Shown: one piece after another, positions 1-6,888 of the stretch
Layout of the letters: every line of letters starts with the position of its first letter
Numbering within the stretch: the stretch's first letter is position 1
Assembly (NCBI GenBank): GCA_900550785.1
Contig: URTL01000077.1
Span: forward strand, 1 to 9,351
Source of the DNA: an uncultured Collinsella sp.
Lineage (GTDB): Bacteria > Actinomycetota > Coriobacteriia > Coriobacteriales > Coriobacteriaceae
DNA: 9,351 bases
Direction: 5' to 3'
Notes under the pieces: generated by a model
Databases searched by the model: none
Seen by the model: the letters and a program-made list of their open reading frames with translations, nothing else
Told to the model about the DNA's origin: nothing
Made by a program: the position numbers and the translations under genes

Positions 1-71
1 AGCTCATCCAGCTTTCTTGGCGCGGCGAACGGATGCCCTCAATCGCATCTTTCCGCCGGCGGCGACCCAAC

Positions 72-872
72 TCACCGCTCGCCACGCGCCGCCCGCACAA
101 AAGCGCACCAGAGCTTGAAGTCGGTGGGTATGGATTCCCAGGTGTACTCGGGATGCCACTGCACACCCATGCAGAAGCGCTCGCCCTCCACCTCGATGGC
201 CTCGGGAACGCCGTCGGTTGCCTTGGCGACCAAGCGCGTGCTTTTACCCAGACGATCGACGCAGCAGTGGTGTGCGGAGTTGGTCTGGATCAGCCTGTGC
301 CCGCCAACCGCGCGCTCCAGCAGCGAGCCCGGCACGACCTCGACGGGATGCACGGGGTCGTTGAGCACGTGGGTATGGCGCCACTGCGTGCGGCCCTCGC
401 GCGCGCCCAGGCTCGGCACGTCCATGCACAGGGTGCCGCCGGTGGCGACATTAAGCAGCTGCGTGCCGCGGCAGGTGGTAAAGAGCGGCTTCTTGGCGCG
501 AAGTACCTCGTTAACCAGCTTAAACTCAAAACGGTCGCGAATCTCGCAGCACAGCGTGGGGTCGTAAGGACGCTCGTCGCCCCAGCGTTTGGGGTTGACG
601 TCCGGACCGCCGGGAATGGCGATGCCGTCGGCGATTTCCACGTAATGACGGATAACGTCGACGTCTTCGGTAATGGACATCTGCAGCGGCAGACCGCCGG
701 CGGCAAGAATGGCGTCGACAAAGACACTTGCGATTTCCTCGTTGGGGGAGAGCATCTCGGTTAAAAACGGCTCTGCCTCTTCCCAGCGCGGTGCGACGAG
801 GATGAGTGGGCGGTCGGCGGGGGCGACGTCGACGTGCGGGGTGTATGACGATGAAGTGCGGGTTCCGATCAT
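72..872 (-). CDS. Gamma-glutamyl-GABA hydrolase-like class I amidotransferase (peptidase C26)
   Basis: 266 aa, close to the usual 240-260 aa of the PuuD/peptidase C26 family, cytosolic enzymes that hydrolyse gamma-glutamyl amide bonds such as that of gamma-glutamyl-GABA. Seen: a family-type core GIAIPGGPDVNP (about 83-94), the nucleophile elbow TCRGTQLLNV with Cys134, an NSAHH segment (198-202), and the carboxy-terminal GVQWHPEY with His240 and Glu242, which completes the Cys-His-Glu triad. No fused synthetase domain is present, so it acts as a stand-alone hydrolase. The ATG at 872 has only a weak purine-rich GAAAG upstream, so the start is less certain than the frame. It is the last gene of the importer operon, 87 bases after the ATPase gene, with a perfect 10-bp inverted repeat in the gap. 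The context suggests it processes a gamma-glutamyl compound or glutamine brought in by the transporter (inference). The exact substrate cannot be read from sequence. Confidence 0.85.
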   Translation of the reverse strand: MIGTRTSSSYTPHVDVAPADRPLILVAPRWEEAEPFLTEMLSPNEEIASVFVDAILAAGGLPLQMSITEDVDVIRHYVEIADGIAIPGGPDVNPKRWGDERPYDPTLCCEIRDRFEFKLVNEVLRAKKPLFTTCRGTQLLNVATGGTLCMDVPSLGAREGRTQWRHTHVLNDPVHPVEVVPGSLLERAVGGHRLIQTNSAHHCCVDRLGKSTRLVAKATDGVPEAIEVEGERFCMGVQWHPEYTWESIPTDFKLWCAFVRAARGER

Positions 873-915
873 AGGTGTTGCTTTCGAATCTGAAGGTGAC
901 AGGGCGCATGAGAGA

Positions 916-949
916 CGTGGGACAACGCTTCCGATGGATTTGTCCCACG
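916..949 (-). repeat. Perfect 10-bp inverted repeat between ATPase and hydrolase genes
   Basis: CGTGGGACAA at 916-925 and its exact reverse complement at 940-949 flank a 14-nt loop. In the minus-strand transcript this forms a stable GC-rich hairpin just after the ATPase stop codon. The bases following the stem (TCTCTCATG in RNA sense) are not a proper U-tract, so it is at best a weak terminator. An mRNA-stabilising or attenuating hairpin, or a dispersed repeat, are the alternatives. Confidence 0.6.
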
Positions 950-959
950 GGGTGGCTGG

Positions 960-1724
<765 letters not shown>

Positions 1725-1759
1725 GTGCTCGGCTCCTTATGACTCGAAATGGTAAAGCG

Positions 1760-2593
1760 TTAGCGGATGATGGTCGCGCCGGTCTTGTGCGAAACATAGA
1801 CAGCGGCCTTGTTGATCGCGACGTTGATGAGGATGTAGATGACCGCGATAACCAGGTAGACCGACACGAGGGCGTCGTAGTTGGTAATGAGCACACGGGC
1901 ATTTTGCATGAGGTCGGGGTAGCTCACCACATAGGCGACGGTGGTGTCTTTGACTACGACCACAAGCTGTGAAATCAAGGACGGAATGATAAACCGAATA
2001 GCCTGCGGCAACACGATTTTAAAGGTGATTTTGGCCTTGGAGAGACCGAGCGCCTGGGCCGCCTCGACCTGGCCGCGCGGCACGGCGTTGACGCCGGCGC
2101 GGAAAATCTCGGCCAGCACGCCGGCCGCGGCGAGCGCGACGGGAAGCGCGAGCATCCAAAACGACGGCAGCGCGATCTTGTACTGGGGCAGCACCAAAAA
2201 GAAGAAGTAGATGAACAGAAGGCTCGGCACGCCGCGGAAGAAATCGGTGAGCACGCGGCAGACCAGCTGCAGCGGCTTGATGTCGCTGGTGCGGCCGAGC
2301 ATAAGGGCTAAGCCCAGCACCAGCGCAATGACGCCAGCGGTGAGTGCGACTTTAACGGTGCCCTCAAAGCCGGCAAGCAGGAACTTCCAGGTGGTGAGGT
2401 GCGTAAAGAAATACCAATAGTGAACCGAAAGCTGGCCGGTCACATAAAAGCGCTGCAACACGAGGGCGACGAGCACGGCGACGGCAACAAGCGAGATGGC
2501 GGTGCCGATGCGAATCTTGGCGCGCATCTTGGGGCCGGGAGCCTCGTAGAGCGCATCGCGCATGGTGAGCGCGGAGGTGGAGTGCTTGCTCAT
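1760..2593 (-). CDS. Amino acid ABC transporter permease (GluD-like)
   Basis: 277 aa integral membrane protein of the HisM/GlnP-type permease family. It has a polar amino-terminal tail of about 30 residues, a first hydrophobic helix near 31-47, and further helices near 74-98, 120-136, 145-162, 203-223 and 241-262. The cytoplasmic EAA loop that docks on the ATPase is visible around 163-184, with the core GQVEAAQALG (174-183). The longer amino terminus, compared with the partner permease, matches the GluD half of GluC/GluD pairs. The start codon overlaps the stop of the upstream permease gene in an ATGA (2590-2593), which indicates translational coupling. A GAGG about 8 nt upstream of the ATG supports the start. 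It probably forms a heterodimeric channel with the upstream permease. Confidence 0.93.
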   Translation of the reverse strand: MSKHSTSALTMRDALYEAPGPKMRAKIRIGTAISLVAVAVLVALVLQRFYVTGQLSVHYWYFFTHLTTWKFLLAGFEGTVKVALTAGVIALVLGLALMLGRTSDIKPLQLVCRVLTDFFRGVPSLLFIYFFFLVLPQYKIALPSFWMLALPVALAAAGVLAEIFRAGVNAVPRGQVEAAQALGLSKAKITFKIVLPQAIRFIIPSLISQLVVVVKDTTVAYVVSYPDLMQNARVLITNYDALVSVYLVIAVIYILINVAINKAAVYVSHKTGATIIR

Positions 2594-3249
2594 CGGAGGA
2601 TCCTCACCTTCTTATCGATGTAGTTGCCAATGTGGCTCACCACAAAGGCCGTGCCCAGGTAGCCGAGCGCCGAGATAAAGAACGCGGCGACGCCGCCGAG
2701 CGAGCGCGTGTTGATGTAGCTCACCACGCCGGTAAGCTCTTGCGGCTTAAGCGGCACCTGGCTGCCCAAGGCGGTAGTGAGCATGACGGCGATAAAGAGG
2801 TTGGTCATGGGCAGTACGCTCGAGCGCAGCGCCTGCGGAATCACGATTTTGGCGAGGATACGGTTAAAGCTCATGCCCAGCGAGCGGGCGGCTTCCACCT
2901 GGCCGACGCCTACGGTGTTGATGCCGCTCATAAAGTTCTCGGAGCCAAAGGCAGAACCCAAGAGCACCGTGGCGACGATAACGCAGGTGCGGTAGGGCAG
3001 AACGACTTTGAGCGGCGGCAGCGCGTAGACGACGATGATAAGCAACGCGATGCCGGGGATGTTACGGAAGACCTGAACATACAGGTCGCCAAAGACGCGC
3101 AGCGGCTTGAGCGGCGACACGCGCATCACGGTGACGGCGACGGCCAGTACCATGGCGATGGCAAACGACTCAAGCGTCATGCCCCAGGTTGCTAGCAGCG
3201 CGTCGATATAGTTCTGGCCATAGAGCGACCAGAGCTCGGAGAGACTCAT
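2590..3249 (-). CDS. Amino acid ABC transporter permease (GluC-like)
   Basis: 219 aa, typical for the shorter permease of a glutamate/glutamine importer. Hydrophobic segments run near 24-43, 62-80, 87-103, 145-163 and 185-207. The EAA loop is clear at about 104-128, with the core GQVEAARSLG (116-125), followed by IVIPQALRSSVLP, a family-typical continuation. The GGGAGG ribosome site 6 nt before the ATG at 3249 fixes the start. The gene follows the binding-protein gene after a 139-bp gap that carries a terminator-like hairpin, and overlaps the next permease gene by 4 bases. It is expected to pair with that permease to form the transmembrane path. Confidence 0.93.
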   Translation of the reverse strand: MSLSELWSLYGQNYIDALLATWGMTLESFAIAMVLAVAVTVMRVSPLKPLRVFGDLYVQVFRNIPGIALLIIVVYALPPLKVVLPYRTCVIVATVLLGSAFGSENFMSGINTVGVGQVEAARSLGMSFNRILAKIVIPQALRSSVLPMTNLFIAVMLTTALGSQVPLKPQELTGVVSYINTRSLGGVAAFFISALGYLGTAFVVSHIGNYIDKKVRILR

Positions 3250-3273
3250 GCGGACCTCCCGCCGATAAGGAAA

Positions 3274-3299
3274 GGGGCTCCCGTGTGTACGGAAGCCCC
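3274..3299 (-). terminator. Hairpin with U-rich tail between binding-protein and permease genes (probable partial terminator)
   Basis: Arms GGGGCTCCCG (3274-3283) and CGGAAGCCCC (3290-3299) pair over 10 positions with one mismatch around a 6-nt loop. In the minus-strand transcript the stem is followed by UUUCCUU. It lies about 90 bases after the binding-protein stop and just before the ribosome site of the first permease. The tail is imperfect, which fits partial read-through rather than full termination, a common device for making more binding protein than membrane components. Confidence 0.7.
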
Positions 3300-3388
3300 G
3301 ACAACTCAGTGAGGAAACAGTTTAGCGCAATAAAGCGAATCGTGCGTTTCCGTATGGTTTCGCAGCGGCTGATGCCCAGCTTGCGAGC

Positions 3389-4384
3389 TTAGGCGCCGAC
3401 CTCGGGCAGCTCGGGAACGTTGGTGTCGCCCGTACGGTCGCCGATGCAGATCTGCCACAGCTCGGTCCAGGTGCCATCGTCCTCGATCTTCTTAAGGAAG
3501 TCGTTGACAAAGGCGACGCCGTCGGAATCGAGCGGCAGGCCGATGCCGTAGGGCTCCTTGCTGCCGAAGGGCTTGCCGGCGATCTTGTACTTGCCGGGCT
3601 CGCGGACCAGGGCGCTCTGCTGCATGTTGTTATCGATGACGTAGGCATCAACGCGACCCTGCTGGAGTGCCTGGCGGGCCTCCTCGTCGGTCTTGAACTC
3701 CTGCTGGCTGGCCTTGGGAACGAACTCCTCCAGGATGGCGGGGCCGTTGGAGCCGGACTGGACGGCGACGTTCTTGTCGGCCAGGTCGTCGACGCTCTTG
3801 ATGTCGTCGTTATCGGCGAGCACCAGGATGGCCTGCTGCGTGTAGTAGTAGGGGCCGGCGAAGGAGACGAGCTTCTTGCGCTCGTCAGTGATGGTGTAGG
3901 TGGCAAAGACAGCGTCGACCTGGCCGTTCTGCAGGACGGACTCGCGCGTGTCCGAGGTCACCTGGGTGATCTCGACCTTGTTCTCGCCCAGAATGTAGTT
4001 GGACAGGAGCTGTGCGATACCGGCATCGAAGCCGCGGGTCTGACCGTCTTTCTCGTTGAGGAGGGAGAAGAGCGTGGAGGTCTGAACGCCACCGATCTTA
4101 AAGACGCCGGCGTCCTTGACAGCCGTGGCCCAGGTGCTGGCGGCGATGACGTCGTCATCGGCCTTGGGGCCGTTGTCGACGAGCTTGTCGAATGCCTTGG
4201 CATCGAGCGTGGCGGAAACTTCGGTATCCTCGGAGCTCTTGGAGGAGCCGGCGGCGGAACCCTTGTCGGCCTCGGCGCTGGTGTCAGAGCAGCCGGCAAG
4301 ACCAAGGCCGGCGACGGTTGCGAAGGTGGCGGCAACGAAGCCGCGGCGGTCGAGAACGACCTGCTGGGAGAGGTTCTTGCTCAT
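3389..4384 (-). CDS. Extracellular substrate-binding lipoprotein of polar amino acid ABC importer (SBP_bac_3, GluB-like)
   Basis: 331 aa. The signal region has twin arginines (DRRGFVAA, Arg13-Arg14), a hydrophobic stretch and a lipobox LAGC with Cys32, so it is a membrane-anchored lipoprotein and possibly a Tat substrate. A Ser/Glu/Asp-rich linker (about 33-58) leads to the SBP_bac_3 fold. Family features seen are GGVQTSTLFSLLNEKDGQTRGFDAGIAQLL-like lobe I (split here as GGVQTSTLF and GFDAGIAQLL), TSDTRESVLQNGQVDA with Arg147 at the usual carboxylate-binding position, TITDERKKLVSFAGPYY (164-180), and RVDAYVIDN with Asp251, the usual amino-group ligand. These fit a glutamate/glutamine-type ligand. 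AAGGTG about 7 nt before the ATG at 4384 supports the start, and a promoter lies 44-73 bp upstream. It is the first gene of the operon, and the hairpin after it likely raises its relative dose. Confidence 0.92.
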   Translation of the reverse strand: MSKNLSQQVVLDRRGFVAATFATVAGLGLAGCSDTSAEADKGSAAGSSKSSEDTEVSATLDAKAFDKLVDNGPKADDDVIAASTWATAVKDAGVFKIGGVQTSTLFSLLNEKDGQTRGFDAGIAQLLSNYILGENKVEITQVTSDTRESVLQNGQVDAVFATYTITDERKKLVSFAGPYYYTQQAILVLADNDDIKSVDDLADKNVAVQSGSNGPAILEEFVPKASQQEFKTDEEARQALQQGRVDAYVIDNNMQQSALVREPGKYKIAGKPFGSKEPYGIGLPLDSDGVAFVNDFLKKIEDDGTWTELWQICIGDRTGDTNVPELPEVGA

Positions 4385-4427
4385 GGTAGAACACCTTTCT
4401 CAATAAAATCCCTAGCGGTTGAGTAGA

Positions 4428-4457
4428 GTTATACCCTATCGCGCTCAAATGGGTCAA
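4428..4457 (-). promoter_or_regulatory. Sigma-70-type promoter of the amino acid importer operon
   Basis: Reading the minus strand, TTGACC (4452-4457) and TATAAC (4428-4433) are separated by 18 bp. Each differs from consensus at one position. The predicted start near 4420 would give a leader of about 35 nt ending at the binding-protein ATG (4384). There is no room for a long riboswitch in this leader. Confidence 0.75.
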
Positions 4458-4480
4458 CACGAAATAACTCAGAAACATAC

Positions 4481-4495
4481 TTACCTTATGGGTAA
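4481..4495. promoter_or_regulatory. Short inverted repeat upstream of importer promoter (possible operator)
   Basis: TTACC (4481-4485) and GGTAA (4491-4495) form a perfect 5-bp dyad with a 5-bp gap, 24 bp upstream of the -35 element. An activator-type position is conceivable, but arms this short can arise by chance and no known regulator box is recognised. Confidence 0.2.
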
Positions 4496-4601
4496 TTCTA
4501 CCTACCAAAAAGGGACAGGTTTATTTTGGCAGGTTTTATCTGGACAAACGTCGGTTGTTGCTGCTGAGATAGTGCTTTTCGGACGGCCCGCCTCGCTGTT
4601 T

Positions 4602-4660
4602 TGTCTTAATCAGTAACAGGTAGACGAGGAAATGGGTTCTAACTGTTGCAGATCGAGATT
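4602..4660. repeat. Array unit 1 (most degenerate)
   Basis: The left motif is TGTCTTAATCAGTAACA (4602-4618) and the right motif contains CTGTTGCAGATCGAGA (4643-4658). As a hairpin it has mismatches at several outer positions, but it keeps AACA/TGTT and an extra TAGA/TCTA pairing (4621-4624 with 4638-4641). Confidence 0.75.
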
Positions 4661-4681
4661 TTCTCTTCAGGGGAATTCGAA

Positions 4682-4740
4682 TGTCTCGATCTGTAACATC
4701 TGGACGGACAAAAGGTCTCTATCTGTTACAGATTGAGACA
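4682..4740. repeat. Array unit 2 (17-bp stem, nested palindrome)
   Basis: The left arm TGTCTCGATCTGTAACA (4682-4698) pairs with 4724-4740 over all 17 positions, one of them G-T, around a 25-nt middle. The right half is itself a near-perfect palindrome: GTCTCTATCTGT (4715-4726), a single central T, and ACAGATTGAGAC (4728-4739), with one mismatch. The unit can therefore fold either as a whole or within its right half. Confidence 0.85.
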
Positions 4741-4762
4741 AAGGTCAGGGACTAAGACGTCT

Positions 4763-4821
4763 TGTCTAGATCTGTAACAGTTAGACGGGAATTCGGGCCC
4801 TAGATGTTACAGATTGAGATA
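4763..4821. repeat. Array unit 3
   Basis: The left arm TGTCTAGATCTGTAACA (4763-4779) pairs with 4805-4821. There is an unbroken inner run of 10 bp (ATCTGTAACA with TGTTACAGAT), and only one non-wobble mismatch in the outer part. The middle holds GGGAATTCG, also seen as GGGAATTCG in the spacer after unit 1 (4671-4679). Confidence 0.8.
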
Positions 4822-4837
4822 ATCGCGTCGCGAAAAC

Positions 4838-4877
4838 AAAAACCTCCGCAGGGGGGTGCTTTCCTTGCGGAGGTTTT
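4838..4877 (-). terminator. Intrinsic terminator of the DXS-like gene
   Basis: AACCTCCGCA (4841-4850) pairs perfectly with 4866-4875. Two more A-T pairs at the base give 12 bp around a 15-nt loop. On the minus strand the stem is followed by TTTTGTTTT, a good U-tract, and it starts one base past the stop codon of the DXS-like gene. The plus-strand side ends in TTTTCTT, so weak bidirectional action is possible. Confidence 0.9.
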
Positions 4878-4878
4878 C

Positions 4879-6660
4879 TTACTCGTTGAGTAGTCTTGCG
4901 GCTTCGGCGGCCATGTTCTCGACCGTCATGCCGTTCTGCGCGAGCAGTTCGTTGGGGTCGTAGCGGTCGGGGAAGCCCTTGGCGATGCCGAAGGTGCGCG
5001 TGCGCACGGGCGTGCAGGCCAGGTAGCACGCCACGCGCTCGCCCCAGCCGCCGTCCAAGATGCCGTCCTCGAGGGTGACGACAACGCGATGCTCGGCGAC
5101 AAGGCTGTCGAGGAACTTGCGGTCGAGCTCGGCTGCAAAGCGAGGGTTGACGAGCGTGGCCTCGATACCGTACTCGGCGGCCAAGCGGTTTGCCACGCGC
5201 TCACCCAGCTCAAAGAAATCGCCAAGCGCGAGCACGGCAACGTCGCGGCCCTGACGCACCACGTTGTAGCGAACGGCGCTGTAGTCGGTGTCTTCGGCGG
5301 GCGCAAGGTCGGGGCGGCTTACCAGGCCGATGCCCGGTACGCGGATTGCCACGGGATGCTCGCGGTGGTCGAGCGACCAGCTCAGCATGGACAGATATTC
5401 CTCCATGCAGGCCGGCGCCAAGTAGTGCATGTTGGGAAGACCGCCCAGCATGGAAATATCAAAGAACGAAAGATGCGTCTCGGACGTGGTGCCAAAGATT
5501 GACGCACCAAACACCAAAATGGTTGCGGGGGCGTCGTTGAGGCACAGGTCGTGCCACAGCTCGTCGTAGGCGCGCTGCAAAAACGTACCGTACACACCAA
5601 AGACTGGCTTGGCGCCCGAGCGCGCAAGCGCGGTGGCAAAGGTCACGGCGTGCTCCTCGGCAATGCCCACATCGACGAACTGTTTGCCGGCGGCAGCGCG
5701 AAGCTCGGGTGTAAAGCCCATAATGTAGGGCGTGGCGGCCGTGATGCCAACGACCTGTGGATCGCGCTCGATGGCGGCGCTGAGCGCCTCGCCCGTAATG
5801 TCAGCATAGGTGCGCGGCGCGGGCTCGCTCGGATGGCCCGGGCAGAGCTTGCGCCCAGTCGCCATGTCAAACGGACCCACGTGGTGCCAGCGTTCGGGGT
5901 CGCTCTGGGCCGGCTCAAAGCCCTTGCCCTTGGCGGTGGAGACGTGCAGCACGATGGGATGATCGATATTGCGCAGTTCCTGCAGCGCGTCGACGAGGGC
6001 CAACACATCGTTACCGGCGTCCAGATAGCGGTAGTCGAGCCCCATCGCGCGGAAAACGTTGCGCTCACAGGTGCCGTTGCTGGTGCGCAGCTCGGCCAGA
6101 TTGCGATACAGGCCGCCATGGTTCTCGGCGATGGACTGGTCGTTATCGTTGACGATGATGATCAGGTTGCTATCGAGTTCGGCGGCATTGTTAAAGCCCT
6201 CAAACGCCAGGCCGCCCGAAAGCGAGCCGTCGCCAATGATGGTGATGACGTTGTACGTATCGCCCGCCAGGTCACGAGCGTGCGCCAGGCCGCAGCCCAG
6301 GCTCACCGACGTGGAGGTATGGCCCATGGCGAACAGGTCGTGCTCGGACTCGTCGGGATTGGCAAAGCCAGAGGCCTCGCCAAAACGTTCCGGATCGATA
6401 TAGGTATACGCGCGCCCGGTCAGCGCCTTGTGGGCGTAGGTCTGGTGCGAAACGTCAAAGACTATCTTGTCGATAGGGGAGTTAAACACGCGATGAAGCG
6501 CAACCGTAAGCTCAACGACGCCCAGGTTGGGGGCAACGTGCCCGCCGACGGCGGCGGAGCTTTCGAGGATGGCGTGGCGAATCTCGTCGCAGAGCTGCGG
6601 GAGCTCGGCACGATTAAGAGCCTTGACGTCCTCGGGCGTTGTCGTTTGCGTAAGCAGCAT
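4879..6660 (-). CDS. DXS-like thiamine-diphosphate transketolase-family enzyme (divergent 1-deoxyxylulose-5-phosphate synthase)
   Basis: 593 aa, shorter than the usual 610-650 aa of DXS, which joins pyruvate and glyceraldehyde-3-phosphate for isoprenoid and thiamine precursors. The full three-domain order is present: GGHVAPNLGVVEL (39-51), the thiamine diphosphate site GDGSLSGG...NN (143-158) with IVNDN, KGKGFEP (244-250), the pyrimidine-domain catalytic Glu335 in DVGIAEEHAVTF, QRAYDE (362-367), and the carboxy-terminal transketolase domain. Residues aligned to E. coli DXS His49, Glu370, Arg398 and His431 are kept (His41, Glu335, Arg363, His396). Those aligned to Arg420, Asp427 and Arg478 are Gly385, Thr392 and Gly443. 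The GPVDGHD motif is reduced to DAGND, and about 35 residues before it are missing. It may thus use a different acceptor substrate. An in-frame TAA lies upstream and the first ATG is at 6660; the GGAG is 12 nt away, so initiation may be modest. It forms a single-gene unit with its own terminator. Confidence 0.85.
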   Translation of the reverse strand: MLLTQTTTPEDVKALNRAELPQLCDEIRHAILESSAAVGGHVAPNLGVVELTVALHRVFNSPIDKIVFDVSHQTYAHKALTGRAYTYIDPERFGEASGFANPDESEHDLFAMGHTSTSVSLGCGLAHARDLAGDTYNVITIIGDGSLSGGLAFEGFNNAAELDSNLIIIVNDNDQSIAENHGGLYRNLAELRTSNGTCERNVFRAMGLDYRYLDAGNDVLALVDALQELRNIDHPIVLHVSTAKGKGFEPAQSDPERWHHVGPFDMATGRKLCPGHPSEPAPRTYADITGEALSAAIERDPQVVGITAATPYIMGFTPELRAAAGKQFVDVGIAEEHAVTFATALARSGAKPVFGVYGTFLQRAYDELWHDLCLNDAPATILVFGASIFGTTSETHLSFFDISMLGGLPNMHYLAPACMEEYLSMLSWSLDHREHPVAIRVPGIGLVSRPDLAPAEDTDYSAVRYNVVRQGRDVAVLALGDFFELGERVANRLAAEYGIEATLVNPRFAAELDRKFLDSLVAEHRVVVTLEDGILDGGWGERVACYLACTPVRTRTFGIAKGFPDRYDPNELLAQNGMTVENMAAEAARLLNE

Positions 6661-6787
6661 CGTTGTGGGTTACTCCATGCGAATCGAGCGCCGGCGCTCC
6701 CTCGGCCGACACAATTGCACAAGACAGTCTCGCACATTTTGGCGTTTGATATGTGACGGCGGCGCGGTAATTCGCCAACTGGTGGGG

Positions 6788-6799
6788 CAAAACGTTTTG
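6788..6799. promoter_or_regulatory. Perfect 12-bp palindrome in the divergent intergenic region (candidate operator)
   Basis: CAAAACGTTTTG is a perfect palindrome, extended imperfectly by GG and TCC on the flanks. It sits between the divergently read DXS-like and HD-domain genes, 89 bp before the HD start codon. No regulator gene is adjacent, so its role is unproven. I see no convincing -35/-10 pair on either strand of this 228-bp gap. Confidence 0.35.
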
Positions 6800-6888
6800 T
6801 CCGATGCCATACTGATATGTTCCATGATGTTTTTATCGATTGTGCACAGGCCGTGGCTTGTCGCCGTGAGTCGCTGGAAGGAGGCAGC

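Larger units (their letters stand above)
4602..4821. repeat. Three-unit tandem array of inverted TCTGTAACA motifs, 80-81 bp period
   Basis: Six copies of a motif centred on CTGT(A/T)ACAG alternate in orientation. Their centres lie at 4615(+), 4647(-), 4695(+), 4727(-), 4776(+) and 4808(-), giving spacings of 32, 48, 32, 49 and 32 bp. Taken as units starting at 4602, 4682 and 4763, the three align without gaps over 57 positions, with 38 positions identical in all three. The outer arms are conserved and the middles differ. The array lies between the terminator of the DXS-like gene and the promoter of the importer operon, so it is probably not in either mRNA. The layout resembles REP/BIME-type mosaic elements or a multi-operator array. 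I do not recognise a named family. Confidence 0.85.

Noticed and set aside
1..71. Start of a further minus-strand gene at the left edge
   Set aside because: The frame from the ATG at 48 meets a stop within 15 codons, and another ATG at 7 leaves too few bases to judge.
33..764. 243-codon plus-strand frame at the left edge
   Set aside because: It lies antisense to the C26 hydrolase, which has its catalytic triad intact; the plus-strand product shows no family features.
4385..4420. Riboswitch or T-box leader for the importer operon
   Set aside because: The predicted leader is only about 35 nt, too short for such an element.
4505..4529. GGGACAGG-containing segment with CCAAAA/TTTTGG ends, resembling repeats linked to REP-associated transposases
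   Set aside because: Only a 6-bp dyad and a partial motif are present, with no transposase gene; too little to call a mobile element.
4419..4616. Small 65-codon plus-strand ORF in the intergenic region
   Set aside because: It overlaps the importer promoter, lacks a convincing ribosome site, and has no recognisable protein character.
4602..4821. CRISPR array
   Set aside because: The repeats alternate in orientation, are degenerate, number only six, and the intervening sequences do not behave like independent spacers; no cas genes are present.
5551..6756. 401-codon open frame on the plus strand
   Set aside because: It is fully antisense to the well-supported DXS-like gene, has no recognisable domain, and is explained by GC-biased third positions of the real gene.
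6817..6888. Upstream start for the HD-domain gene adding 24 residues
   Set aside because: There is no ribosome site before the ATG at 6817, the added residues have no HD-family character, and a strong AAGGAGG precedes the ATG at 6889.
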